Translations under genes and position numbers: made by a program | The notes under the pieces: generated by a model | Databases searched by the model: none | Seen by the model: the letters and a program-made list of their open reading frames with translations, nothing else | Told to the model about the DNA's origin: nothing | Shown: one piece after another, positions 6,055-13,081 of the stretch | Layout of the letters: every line of letters begins with the position of its first letter | How positions within the stretch are numbered: position 1 is the stretch's first letter | IMG/VR virus record: IMGVR_UViG_3300001097_000037 | Span: 1-32,322 of that record | DNA from: a virus | Length of the DNA: 32,322 nt | Strand: one strand, 5' to 3'

Positions 6055-6300
6055 TTAGTAAATTATACCTTTTCCAGATTTTATGCAAAATGCTTTAAAA
6101 CCGTTAGATTTTAATTGGTCTATCCTTAATTTTTGCAATGGTTTCAAAGTATCATTCACTTCTTTCACTTCAATCCATACTGTTAGTCCATTTTTTAAAC
6201 ATTGAAGATCAGGATATCCGCTCTTATTAAGTCTTATATTTTTCAAAACATCATAGCCTTTTTGCTCCCACTCTTTTATAATTGTTTTTTGATAACTCAT
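6055..6300 (-). CDS. VRR-NUC domain nuclease
   Basis: This 81-residue protein is a stand-alone VRR-NUC domain of the PD-(D/E)XK superfamily. The family marks are visible: GYPDLQCL (acidic residue D31), VWIEVKEV (E43 and K45), then LQKLRIDQLKSNGFKAF. Stand-alone phage VRR-NUC proteins cut branched or other DNA structures and usually sit beside a SNF2-type helicase, as here. The start overlaps the helicase stop as ATGA, so the two are probably made together and may act as a complex. Confidence 0.9.
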   Translation of the reverse strand: MSYQKTIIKEWEQKGYDVLKNIRLNKSGYPDLQCLKNGLTVWIEVKEVNDTLKPLQKLRIDQLKSNGFKAFCIKSGKGIIY

Positions 6301-7526
6301 TTGAAATCTTTTTTAAACACTGATAGTGTATAATTTTTTTTATCTAATACTTTTTGATATATTTTTTCCTCGATGCCGTCTTCTGCAAACAACCAATAAA
6401 CATCGTTCGACTTCCTTTTCATAGTGGTTAGCCTATCCCTACTTTGCCAGTAATTCTTGCTACTAAAATCAATATTGTAGTAAACCAAATAATCCGCTTC
6501 TTTTAAACTTATCCCTTCGCTTCCTGATACAATTTGTAACGCTATCCATTTACTGGTTGTATTGAATTCTTCTAAATCATTTGTTAACTTATTACCTAAA
6601 ACTTCCTTTAGTGCTTCATACTCGGCCTTGAACTTATAAAAGATAGCAATTTTATAATCTTTAAAATGATTTTTTATAAATTCAACTTTACTAAAGTCAA
6701 ATATCCTATTTGTGCCATCTTCAAATAAAACAGTTCCAGAGTATATTTGATGTAACTTTTGCATTTCTTTAACCGCAGTATCTGCCATTATTTCGCTACC
6801 GTCTTTAGCAATAATAAATTTATTCTTTTTTAATTTATTGGCCAACTGATAAGTCAAAGGATTCATCTTTACTTTTATAATATTCTCTTTTACTTCTGTT
6901 TCAAAGCCAGCTTCTTTTTGTGTAAATGTTATAAAATAAGGGCTTATCAAATTTTTAAATAGATTATAATTTGCATCTGAATAATCCTTGACAACGGCAT
7001 ACCCTAAATGCCTATCTTTTATATTTACAAACAACTTTGCCCATTTATAGAAACTAACATTAGGGTAAAAAGGACTGTGATCGCTACACCAGAACTGATG
7101 AAATATTTGTGAGTATGATTCTGGATGTGGCGTTCCACTTAAAAAAATCATTGGGAGGTTACTATAATTATGTTTTATTAATTTGGTTATGTTGTTGGGT
7201 TTTGGAAATGCACCATTTCTATGGTGCTCGTCACTAATAATTAAATCATAATCATCTATAAATTTATGAGCCGATTCATTATTTATAACTTTCAATTTAA
7301 AGCACTTATCAAATCCAAAATCTTTATAATCTTCTTCAATAGATCTTATTGCGCGCTTTTTAGTAAGGAATAGAACTTTTTTAAATTTAGATAACTTAGC
7401 AATATTTAAAGAAGTTGCGCTCTTTCCAGTTCTCACGGCCATTGCTAGGTAAACAATATTTAGTTTATTTAAAATTTTAGCCCCTCTAACTGAAATTTCT
7501 GTTTGGTAATCTCTAAGTTCTTTCAT
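6297..7526 (-). CDS. SNF2-type superfamily 2 helicase/translocase
   Basis: The 409-residue protein has both RecA-like domains. Domain 1 has the Q-like N-terminus RDYQ (5-8), motif I AVRTGKSATS (30-39), motif II DEHH (99-102) and motif III LSGTP (129-133). Domain 2 has motif V VSGSEGISL (333-341) and motif VI QSRDRL with arginine finger (361-366). This is the compact SNF2-like helicase common in phages and usually paired with a VRR-NUC protein. It probably moves on double-stranded or branched DNA during replication or recombination. It follows the primase gene by two bases. Confidence 0.93.
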   Translation of the reverse strand: MKELRDYQTEISVRGAKILNKLNIVYLAMAVRTGKSATSLNIAKLSKFKKVLFLTKKRAIRSIEEDYKDFGFDKCFKLKVINNESAHKFIDDYDLIISDEHHRNGAFPKPNNITKLIKHNYSNLPMIFLSGTPHPESYSQIFHQFWCSDHSPFYPNVSFYKWAKLFVNIKDRHLGYAVVKDYSDANYNLFKNLISPYFITFTQKEAGFETEVKENIIKVKMNPLTYQLANKLKKNKFIIAKDGSEIMADTAVKEMQKLHQIYSGTVLFEDGTNRIFDFSKVEFIKNHFKDYKIAIFYKFKAEYEALKEVLGNKLTNDLEEFNTTSKWIALQIVSGSEGISLKEADYLVYYNIDFSSKNYWQSRDRLTTMKRKSNDVYWLFAEDGIEEKIYQKVLDKKNYTLSVFKKDFK

Positions 7527-7528
7527 TA

Positions 7529-9901
7529 CTAAAATGCTAAATTATTATCATACTCTTTAAGAGACTCTCCTTCCCCAATAAACTCTACATATCTGCCTTG
7601 AACATCTTTATCATGTACCACCTCATAATCAAAGTATTCGCCAAATTTATCAAGGTATTTTTTGAATGATTTTTGTGACAGCTTATATTTTCCGTTTCCA
7701 TAATCTGGATAGTCTGAAATGAAAGCCAAGTACAAATCTCCTTTATAAAGCCTTTCATTTATTAATATGTTCACTTCGTCAAGTTTACTCCATTCGTAGA
7801 ACTCCATATTTGTTTCCGCTATAAATTTACGCATATTGATATTCTTGGCTTCCTGTACTATTAATCCATTTTTTAAATATTTTATTAAACAATATACCAT
7901 GTAATTATCAAACTGCATAAACTCCTTTTCACTCCAATCATCAAATAACTGCCTTTTAAATTCATCAAAGGGGGTTAAATGTCTTCCGTAGTATTGCGAG
8001 ATTTCTATTTCATGCCTTCGTCTTTCGTGACTATTCCCAGCACCTTTTATAGCGTAATTTGTGCTGACAACCATCTTAGGGCTTTCCTCAACAGTTAGCT
8101 TAATAGCGTCCTTATTTTTACGCTCCAGAGTTATTCCCTCGGTAACTATTGAGAATTTACTCTCAAAATCCCAGTTTTTCTTTACGTCATCAAAGACAAG
8201 TATTTGAGTGTCTTGTGAGACCGTTTGGTAAGGGAATGACTTCTTGTCATCAAATGTCTTACCGTCTAATATTGATACATTTCTAATTTGCCTTATACCT
8301 TGGACAAATAACCCTTTACCAGTGCCTCCTTCTGGGTTATCGCTTATAACCTCATCATTTAAGATTATAGCTTTGTTGTTCATCTTGTTTTTATAATTAG
8401 AAAGCAAATACCCGACTACGGCTTCTATTGCGTCAGGGCTTTCATTTGATATGTTATTTATGAATGTTTTATACTCATTTTCATTAGACTCTGTTTTATC
8501 GAAGTCTCTTTTTATTATTTGGCTTTCCCAGATATACCCATCTACATCAATGTAATCTACTAAATCGTAGCCTTTTTTAGTTACTTCTAAGATACCATTC
8601 CTATAAGCGATATAAGATTTTAACCTAGTGTCCTTAAGCATCATTAATTCAATAGTTTGAAGCATTAAAAGGAAGTTTTCAGAAAAAAGAGTTTGATAAT
8701 TTACACAGTAACTCCACACCGATAGATGGTTGTTCTTAAGAAGGTAATCAAGCACATAATCTTTTATTTTTTCCGTCGATGTTTCTTGGACCTTGTTTGA
8801 TTCAATTTTTACCCATGTAGGCTTCTGGCTATCGCTTGGGAAAAACTTTTTAAATCCATTTCTTTCTAAAAAGAATTTGTATTTAAGAGGATCTATTTTA
8901 GTCTTTGTCTTTCCTTTTTTATCCTCTTCAAAGTACCAAAAGAAACCTTGTTCGGCTTCGTCCTTTACATTATCGTAGTCGTCATCATTAAGGTTATACT
9001 CTTTTTTTATTTCCTCCTTATCTTTTTTAATTACATCTTTTTGTAGCTTCTTTTTTCTTTCGTAATCTTCAAATACTCGGCTTCCAAATTGTCTTTTACG
9101 GTAAACGTTCTTAATTGTCTTCTTTGCTTCATCTTCTGAAAACTCTCCTATAACAACGTTGTTTATAATATAACCTATCGCTGTACTTTCAGAGATACCG
9201 AACTCGCAAAACGCCCCAGAAATATCAAATATCAAATTATTCCTTTCACCCTCTACAAAGGATTTCTTCCAGTCCCATAGCATGATTCTATCAATAATCT
9301 TATCTTCATCTATTAAAGGTGTATAAGAGAAGTATTCTTTAGACTCAAAACCATCATCTATAAGTTTAGGTGAAAAATCAATAGCGTTTTTGTTTACATA
9401 AATATCTGGATCATAAGATTCAAAACAAACTCTTGAAATATCTGAATTTGAAATATCAAAATACTGGTATTTAAACTCCTTTGTAAACGATTTAAAGTAT
9501 TTTGTATGCTCAAATTTATCTGATCTAGGTATCTTTATTAATGCCTTAAATCCATTACCGCTAGGGCTTCTAAAAATCAAATAAACGTGTTTATTGTTTT
9601 TCAATAATTCAAACGATATATTGTATTCTGATTCGTTAGGAAATTTATCAAAGTCAGTAATCATAAAGCCAGAATGTGAGGTGCATCCATCTTTGTTGCG
9701 TTCTGAAAACTCCCCAGCAAATAAGATAGCAGGAAGTTTTCTTTTTAAAATATCCTTTTCTTCTTTGTTTTTAGAACTTCTAATACGATCTATCAGTTCT
9801 TTAGAAGAGCCCTCTTTTATTCTCCTAATAACCTTATCAATAGGGACTATAAAAGGCACGTCCGTGCTTTTAAATAAATCTTTAAATACTGTGATATTCA
9901 T
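7529..9901 (-). CDS. Primase-helicase: BT4734-like N-terminus plus SF3-type helicase
   Basis: A 790-residue fusion that should open and prime the phage DNA. Residues about 55-175 resemble the BT4734/VirE N-terminal family, related to archaeo-eukaryotic primases: MITDFDKF with the DxD pair (83, 85), SPSGNGFKALIKI (112-124) and CFESYDPDIYVN (159-170). Residues about 220-275 look like a primase C-terminal helical domain. The helicase has Walker A GGTGKG (525-530), Walker B QILVFDDV (566-573), sensor-like KMVVSTNY (609-616) and an arginine cluster RRRHE (627-631). No DNA polymerase is encoded nearby, so host polymerase III is likely recruited. Confidence 0.92.
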   Translation of the reverse strand: MNITVFKDLFKSTDVPFIVPIDKVIRRIKEGSSKELIDRIRSSKNKEEKDILKRKLPAILFAGEFSERNKDGCTSHSGFMITDFDKFPNESEYNISFELLKNNKHVYLIFRSPSGNGFKALIKIPRSDKFEHTKYFKSFTKEFKYQYFDISNSDISRVCFESYDPDIYVNKNAIDFSPKLIDDGFESKEYFSYTPLIDEDKIIDRIMLWDWKKSFVEGERNNLIFDISGAFCEFGISESTAIGYIINNVVIGEFSEDEAKKTIKNVYRKRQFGSRVFEDYERKKKLQKDVIKKDKEEIKKEYNLNDDDYDNVKDEAEQGFFWYFEEDKKGKTKTKIDPLKYKFFLERNGFKKFFPSDSQKPTWVKIESNKVQETSTEKIKDYVLDYLLKNNHLSVWSYCVNYQTLFSENFLLMLQTIELMMLKDTRLKSYIAYRNGILEVTKKGYDLVDYIDVDGYIWESQIIKRDFDKTESNENEYKTFINNISNESPDAIEAVVGYLLSNYKNKMNNKAIILNDEVISDNPEGGTGKGLFVQGIRQIRNVSILDGKTFDDKKSFPYQTVSQDTQILVFDDVKKNWDFESKFSIVTEGITLERKNKDAIKLTVEESPKMVVSTNYAIKGAGNSHERRRHEIEISQYYGRHLTPFDEFKRQLFDDWSEKEFMQFDNYMVYCLIKYLKNGLIVQEAKNINMRKFIAETNMEFYEWSKLDEVNILINERLYKGDLYLAFISDYPDYGNGKYKLSQKSFKKYLDKFGEYFDYEVVHDKDVQGRYVEFIGEGESLKEYDNNLAF

Positions 9902-9945
9902 ATATTTGTTATATTTTTATAGCAATTATTATAAAAAAAACCTAA

Positions 9946-10104
9946 TTAATTAAGTAATTCCTTTAATTTGTCTTCAACTTTAAAAGGCATAGGTCTATCC
10001 CCATTAAGATACATAGACATTAAAGGTTGGCTTATATCACATTTATCGGCAAGCCAAATAATCTTTAAGCCCTTATCCTTTATTTTATTTTTAAAGTGTG
10101 TCAT
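9946..10104 (-). CDS. Small HTH regulator, first gene of the replication operon (52 aa)
   Basis: The 52-residue product begins MTHFKNKIKDKGLKIIWLAD; residues 13-36 (LKIIWLADKCDISQPLMSMY) have the Cro/XRE helix-turn-helix pattern, followed by LNGDRPMPFKVEDKLKELL. Single-domain proteins of this size often act as Cro-like repressors of their own operon. It lies 18 bases downstream of a good promoter box and near a set of inverted iterons that could be its operators. The primase gene follows after 44 bases. Confidence 0.8.
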   Translation of the reverse strand: MTHFKNKIKDKGLKIIWLADKCDISQPLMSMYLNGDRPMPFKVEDKLKELLN

Positions 10105-10121
10105 AGTGTTCGTTTAAAAAG

Positions 10122-10152
10122 TAAAGATAGTCTTTTATATTAACATAACAAA
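10122..10152 (-). promoter_or_regulatory. Bacteroidetes-type promoter for the replication operon
   Basis: On the minus strand TTTG (10152-10149) is followed by 19 bases and TATCTTTA (10129-10122), one mismatch from TAnnTTTG. It drives the HTH, primase, helicase and nuclease genes. Confidence 0.72.
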
Positions 10153-10176
10153 CAAAATTACATTAAATTATTAAAA

Positions 10177-10356
10177 GACAGTTATTCCACTTTGAAGACA
10201 CTTTAAAGACACATTAAAGTCAATGAATACAAAGGTATTCCGCATTAGACACATTAAAATAGTATTTTGCTGCCCCCTATATTGAAATTCATTTCTATTT
10301 TGTAGGGGGTATATAGGATTACGATAATGTGTCTTTACCTATAATGTGTCTTTTAA
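10177..10356. repeat. Inverted iterons around a hairpin: putative origin or operator
   Basis: The 300-base stretch 10105-10411 has no gene. It holds repeats of AAAGACACATTA: plus-strand copies with GACAC at 10208 and 10248 (near-perfect) and 10197 (AAGACACTTTAAA), a weak one at 10177, and two copies in the opposite direction with GTGTC at 10329 and 10346 (AATGTGTCTTT). Between the two groups, CCCCCTA (10273-10279) can pair with TAGGGGG (10303-10309), with the smaller palindrome GAAAT-TC-ATTTC (10284-10295) inside. The layout is like an iteron replication origin or a repressor-operator cluster, directly upstream of the replication promoter. Confidence 0.6.
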
Positions 10357-10358
10357 TA

Positions 10359-10391
10359 AAAAACCCGCCTACATAAATGTAAACGGTTTTT
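10359..10391 (-). terminator. Intrinsic terminator after the 145-aa gene
   Basis: On the minus strand the arms AAAAACCGTTTACA and TGTAGGCGGGTTTTT pair over about 14 bp with one bulged G and a TTTA loop, followed by a T run. It ends the 11598-10412 operon before the iteron region. Confidence 0.75.
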
Positions 10392-10411
10392 AAAATTGCT
10401 ATTAATTAAGG

Positions 10412-10849
10412 CTAAAAAGATATTGCCAAACTTGATTTACGGGGAGTAGTTGAAACTTTTGGTACATCATTACCACTAGCATCAATTAGATCCTGTTTCT
10501 GAGCTGTTTTAAGCAATTCGGTACGATTGTCTAAATCTTCTTTTAACGCGCAGTAAATAGGGTCTTCTTTATAATTTATAGCATCCCCACCGCTTCTATA
10601 AGTTCCTTTTAATCCGAACGCTTCAAAGTTTTCTTCTGGTAGTGATTTTTTCAAAGCATCGGTTATGATACTCAAAGATTCCGATAGCCTTAAAGCTTGC
10701 GCAAATAACTCCTGTGGGTTGTGGTTTCCGTCTTCAATAAGTTTTTCCGCAAACTCTTTAGACGTCTTTGTTATCTCTTTTTTTGTCGGTAAAAAATTTG
10801 ATGTAGCAATCTCTTGTTCACGCATTAAGTAAAATAAATCTTTGCTCAT
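10412..10849 (-). CDS. Conserved phage protein beside the SSB-like gene (145 aa)
   Basis: The protein begins MSKDLFYLMREQEIATSNFL, is helical in the first two thirds (KEFAEKLIEDG, LFAQALRLSESLSIITDALKK) and ends in a basic tail with VPKVSTTPRKSSLAISF. I recognise the basic S/T-P-R-K-S-S tail from similar small proteins in Bacteroidetes phages, always annotated as hypothetical. It lies just downstream of the putative single-strand-binding protein, with a hairpin terminator between, so a role in recombination or replication is likely but not shown. Confidence 0.85.
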   Translation of the reverse strand: MSKDLFYLMREQEIATSNFLPTKKEITKTSKEFAEKLIEDGNHNPQELFAQALRLSESLSIITDALKKSLPEENFEAFGLKGTYRSGGDAINYKEDPIYCALKEDLDNRTELLKTAQKQDLIDASGNDVPKVSTTPRKSSLAISF

Positions 10850-10861
10850 AATTTTTGATTT

Positions 10862-10894
10862 TTAAAAAGGCGCATAAAATTAATTATGCGCCTT
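10862..10894 (-). terminator. Strong hairpin with T run between two genes of one operon
   Basis: A perfect 11-bp stem AAGGCGCATAA / TTATGCGCCTT (10884-10894 and 10867-10877, loop of six) is followed on the minus strand by TTT, for a run of five Ts. It lies between the SSB-like gene (stop 10915) and the 145-aa gene (start 10849), so it probably lowers expression of the downstream gene. Confidence 0.8.
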
Positions 10895-10914
10895 GGTTAA
10901 TTTTTAATTTTTAA

Positions 10915-11598
10915 TTAAAATTCTAAATCTCCTTCGTCCATTTCTTTATCGGCTTCATATTTATCAACCACCGACCCTAAACGTTCACCTGACGCCTTAG
11001 GCATATACTCATTCATATATGCTTGTAAAGTTTCTGCAAATGGTCTTAACTTTGAAGAGTCTTTTATTTCAGTTGACTTTTTAAATACAGGGGAGCTATA
11101 TTTGATACTCCCTTTCTTTCCATCAACAACGCTTGAAACTTCTACCCAATTTTGAGTAAAAAAATTATCGCCATTAACCTCAATGAATTTAGAGTATTCA
11201 GAAACTGCAGCACCTTTTATGGCGATGTTAATAATTTCTAGGTCATTGGTTACTGCATAAATTGATCTGTGATATTTACCACCAGCATCAATAATTTTAG
11301 ACCTTATGTCTTTGTAAAGTCCTTTTGCTATTTCACCGCCTTTAAACGATTTGACTTCTAATTGTTCAGAACCTGTATAAAGTACTTCATTTGCATAAAT
11401 TCCGCTTTCGCTTGCGTCATTCCAACCTTTAACAGTATGGTAATGTTCAAGTATAACGAATTTTAAAGGAAGTGGCACTTTGACGTTTTCTTTTTTCTCC
11501 TTGTCGTAGTACGAGAAGCATTTGTCATTTGATTTCCATTCAAGGAATTTGGCAGCAGGATTGCTACTCTTTTTTTCGGGTCTTTCTAACCAACTCAT
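10915..11598 (-). CDS. Putative single-stranded DNA-binding protein
   Basis: The 227-residue protein begins MSWLERPEKKSSNPAAKFLEW. It is rich in beta-strand-like aromatic segments (KFVILEHYHTVKGW, FFTQNWVEVSSV) and ends in the acidic tail EADKEMDEGDLEF, the kind of C-terminal tail used by SSB and T7 gp2.5-like proteins to bind partner enzymes, with a terminal phenylalanine. This suggests an OB-fold SSB, though I cannot show the fold. The position in the early region before the replication operon fits. It has a long structured 5' leader, described separately. Confidence 0.72.
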   Translation of the reverse strand: MSWLERPEKKSSNPAAKFLEWKSNDKCFSYYDKEKKENVKVPLPLKFVILEHYHTVKGWNDASESGIYANEVLYTGSEQLEVKSFKGGEIAKGLYKDIRSKIIDAGGKYHRSIYAVTNDLEIINIAIKGAAVSEYSKFIEVNGDNFFTQNWVEVSSVVDGKKGSIKYSSPVFKKSTEIKDSSKLRPFAETLQAYMNEYMPKASGERLGSVVDKYEADKEMDEGDLEF

Positions 11599-11714
11599 AA
11601 TTAATAATTTTAAATTACGCTTAATCTTGCCGTAAGCGCGTCGGCGTTATTAATTTTTATAAACAACACATTTTTTCATAATAGCCGCATCGGCTCTATT
11701 TGTTATGTAAATAT
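11599..11714 (-). promoter_or_regulatory. Promoter box and structured 5' leader of the SSB-like gene
   Basis: A TATATTTA box lies at 11714-11707; no clear upstream element is seen. The leader of about 100 bases can form a hairpin from AATAG-CCG and CGGCTATT around 11681-11701. It also has two mutually exclusive stems: GCCG/CGGC (11642-11645 with 11629-11632) and CGCTTA/TAAGCG (11633-11638 with 11618-11623), which share bases. This could be an attenuator or a protein-binding leader; autoregulation by the SSB is a natural guess. Confidence 0.45.
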
Positions 11715-11735
11715 ACATTAAATTAATTAAATATC

Positions 11736-11882
11736 CTATTCATTTTTAAGGTTAAACGAACTTTCGCAATATATAAAGTAATCTGAAATGTCTTTATCCG
11801 CTGGTTGTATCTTGAATTTTTGATATGCTATTAGGTTCTCGACTGTGTTTACTTTTACTTTGGGTAATAATTTAAGCGCCAA
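11736..11882 (-). CDS. Short frame without ATG, TTG start or broken gene (48 aa)
   Basis: The minus frame reads LALKLLPKVKVNTVENLIAY followed by QKFKIQPADKDISDYFIYCE and SSFNLKNE, a clearly protein-like sequence. It is open from about 11908, where a TAA stands, but holds no ATG or GTG; TTG at 11882 is the only usual start. An ATG at 11902 is in another frame and stops after 15 codons. A long hairpin covers the start region. It may use TTG, or have lost its start by a small deletion. Confidence 0.45.
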   Translation of the reverse strand: MALKLLPKVKVNTVENLIAYQKFKIQPADKDISDYFIYCESSFNLKNE

Positions 11883-11924
11883 TTTGTCAAATAAAATAAC
11901 ATGGTTAAGTTATAATTGACGCTT
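11874..11924 (-). other. RNA hairpin over the start of the 48-codon frame
   Basis: On the minus strand AAGCGTCAATT (11924-11914) pairs with AATTGGCGCTT (11884-11874) over 11 bp with a single G-U. Inside the 29-base loop ATAAC and GTTAT can also pair. No T run follows, so it is not a standard terminator. The right arm contains the TTG of the following frame, so it could control initiation. Confidence 0.55.
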
Positions 11925-11932
11925 GTTTTGGT

Positions 11933-12103
11933 TTATAATAATTCTGTTAATTCATTAGCCTTCTCTGTTTCACCATAGTCATTAAGCATCTTTACAACGT
12001 GTTTACGTTCTATGTACTGATGGTCAAGCGGGTGGTCGTGAAAATGCTTCTCGGCTATGTGTAAAAATAATTCTCTGCTATTCTCTGATATTGTTGTTGC
12101 CAT
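11933..12103 (-). CDS. Small hypothetical protein (56 aa)
   Basis: The 56-residue product begins MATTISENSRELFLHIAEKH and continues with a histidine-rich part (HFHDHPLDHQYIERKHVVK), then NDYGETEKANELTELL. It appears fully helical. The start shares one base with the stop of the upstream gene (TAATG). The histidines could bind metal, but there is no pairing pattern of a known zinc site. Unknown family. Confidence 0.72.
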   Translation of the reverse strand: MATTISENSRELFLHIAEKHFHDHPLDHQYIERKHVVKMLNDYGETEKANELTELL

Positions 12104-12273
12104 TATATTTTAGTGGTTTTATATTTAATATTCCAAACTCCTATTGTTCTGAATGAAAACCCTATGGTTATCGACTTTTTATAGAAAAACCCAAACATTT
12201 GAGTGTCTAAATTGGGCCATTGTAATACTTCTATAAAAATATTATTCTTTGTGAAATTGTGACTTATTTTCAT
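12103..12273 (-). CDS. Small hypothetical protein (56 aa), beta-rich
   Basis: From ATG at 12273 the frame reads MKISHNFTKNNIFIEVLQWP followed by hydrophobic and aromatic strands (MFGFFYKKSITIGFSFRTIG) and ends KYKTTKI. It is basic and predicted beta-rich. The stop overlaps the next start by one base, and the previous stop is 12 bases upstream, so it is the second gene of the leftward operon beginning at 12504. No family recognised. Confidence 0.66.
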   Translation of the reverse strand: MKISHNFTKNNIFIEVLQWPNLDTQMFGFFYKKSITIGFSFRTIGVWNIKYKTTKI

Positions 12274-12285
12274 AATATTTAGTTT

Positions 12286-12504
12286 TTATTGGGTAATATC
12301 GTTTTCAAAACTCTTTTCAAGTTCTTTAATCCTATCGTATTCTTTATACATTCCTTCGCAGTGCATCTCTATTTCGCCGTCACTCATTTCTTCTCCGTCT
12401 AATTGCTCGAACACATCGCTATTAATATGTAATTGAGCAACTGTGTGTTCATCTTCTTTTGTTGTTGATACTCCTGTTAATTGATCATATTCGTATGTAA
12501 ACAT
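12286..12504 (-). CDS. Acidic early protein, first gene of the leftward operon (72 aa)
   Basis: A 72-residue strongly acidic protein that begins MFTYEYDQLTGVSTTKEDEH and contains DGEEMSDGEIEMHCEG. It follows a perfect TATATTTG promoter box by about 24 bases and faces away from the HTH repressor gene on the plus strand, the place of a cro-type or early control gene. It shows no helix-turn-helix. Acidic early phage proteins often inhibit host proteins, but nothing here specifies one. Confidence 0.78.
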   Translation of the reverse strand: MFTYEYDQLTGVSTTKEDEHTVAQLHINSDVFEQLDGEEMSDGEIEMHCEGMYKEYDRIKELEKSFENDITQ

Positions 12505-12525
12505 ATGTATTAGTTTTTTGTTCGG

Positions 12526-12602
12526 TACAAATATACAAAAGTTTATTTTATTAAAGCAAAAAAATAAATTAGATTTATAACTAAATTTGTTATATATTTG
12601 TA
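12526..12602. promoter_or_regulatory. Divergent promoter switch
   Basis: Leftward: TTTG (12560-12557), 21 bases, TATATTTG (12535-12528) reading the minus strand. Rightward: TATATTTG at 12593-12600, with a weaker TAAATTTG at 12582-12589 and no good upstream element. The boxes lie in a perfect 10-bp inverted repeat, TACAAATATA (12526-12535) and TATATTTGTA (12593-12602). The layout is that of a repressor-controlled switch between the HTH gene and the leftward early genes. Confidence 0.65.
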
Positions 12603-12618
12603 ATTAAATAAATAAGAT

Positions 12619-12825
12619 ATGAAGGTAGGTACACAATTAATGATTATTAGAAAGGATAAGAAAATTAATCAAATTGATTTAGCTAAAATGGCGGGCGTTT
12701 CTGTTCCGACTATTAGCAAGATAGAAGGTAACGGCAACACATCAATTAGCACTTTAGAGGCAATATGTAAGGTTTTAAAAAAAGAGGTTGTTATTAATAT
12801 TGTGGATATTAAAGATGATTATTAG
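12619..12825 (+). CDS. XRE-family HTH transcriptional regulator (repressor candidate)
   Basis: This 68-residue protein is a single XRE/Cro-CI type domain: MIIRKDKKINQIDLAKMAG (first helix and turn) and VSVPTISKIEGNG (recognition helix), followed by ISTLEAICKVLKKEVVINIV. It has no peptidase or dimerisation domain like CI, so it is a small repressor, or an antitoxin-like protein. It lies divergently from the early operon, with promoters back to back, as a phage repressor would. A partner gene follows after 23 bases. Confidence 0.92.
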   Translation: MKVGTQLMIIRKDKKINQIDLAKMAGVSVPTISKIEGNGNTSISTLEAICKVLKKEVVINIVDIKDDY

Positions 12826-12848
12826 TTGCTATTTAAAAAGACAAAATT

Positions 12849-13049
12849 ATGAACTTAATATACAATAAAAAAGAAAAACAAACAGTTGAGGTCAGCATTG
12901 TGCAAAATAAAGAAAAAATATCCCTTGAGTTTTCATCTGATTGCGGGAAGTTCGGGACTCATGAAGTACTCTGCGGATGGGCGTTAACTCCTGAAAGATT
13001 AATGCAAATATTAAATGATCGAGAAGATATTAGTGATTACGAATTGTAG
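12849..13049 (+). CDS. Hypothetical protein downstream of the HTH repressor (66 aa)
   Basis: This begins MNLIYNKKEKQTVEVSIVQN, with alternating charged and hydrophobic residues (beta sheet), then a glycine- and cysteine-containing loop SSDCGKFGTHEVLCGW and a short helix TPERLMQIL. It lies 23 bases after the repressor in the same direction and is probably co-transcribed. It could be an antirepressor, or half of a toxin-antitoxin pair, but no known toxin motif is seen. An attC-like palindrome follows it. Confidence 0.72.
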   Translation: MNLIYNKKEKQTVEVSIVQNKEKISLEFSSDCGKFGTHEVLCGWALTPERLMQILNDREDISDYEL

Positions 13050-13081
13050 CCTTTAAAATAACTTTAGATGTTTATTATGGG

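Noticed and set aside
9594-9953. Plus-strand frame of 119 codons opposite the primase start
   Set aside because: Antisense shadow; hydrophobic and serine-rich without any motif; it would cross the primase start and the promoter-proximal region of the replication operon.
10177-10356. CRISPR array at the repeats before the replication operon
   Set aside because: Repeats are 12-14 bases, in both directions, at unequal spacing; no spacer-repeat pattern.
11880-11910. Programmed -1 frameshift linking ATG 11902 with the 48-codon frame
   Set aside because: The frames differ by -1, but no slippery heptamer is present before the stop of the first frame and the joined N-terminus does not look meaningful.
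12593-12602. Clear upstream promoter element for the repressor gene
   Set aside because: No TTG lies 19-21 bases before TATATTTG; only the -7 box is supported.
12849-13049. Toxin partner of an XRE antitoxin
   Set aside because: No RelE/HigB, HipA or HEPN motif is visible; antitoxin-like organisation alone is not enough.
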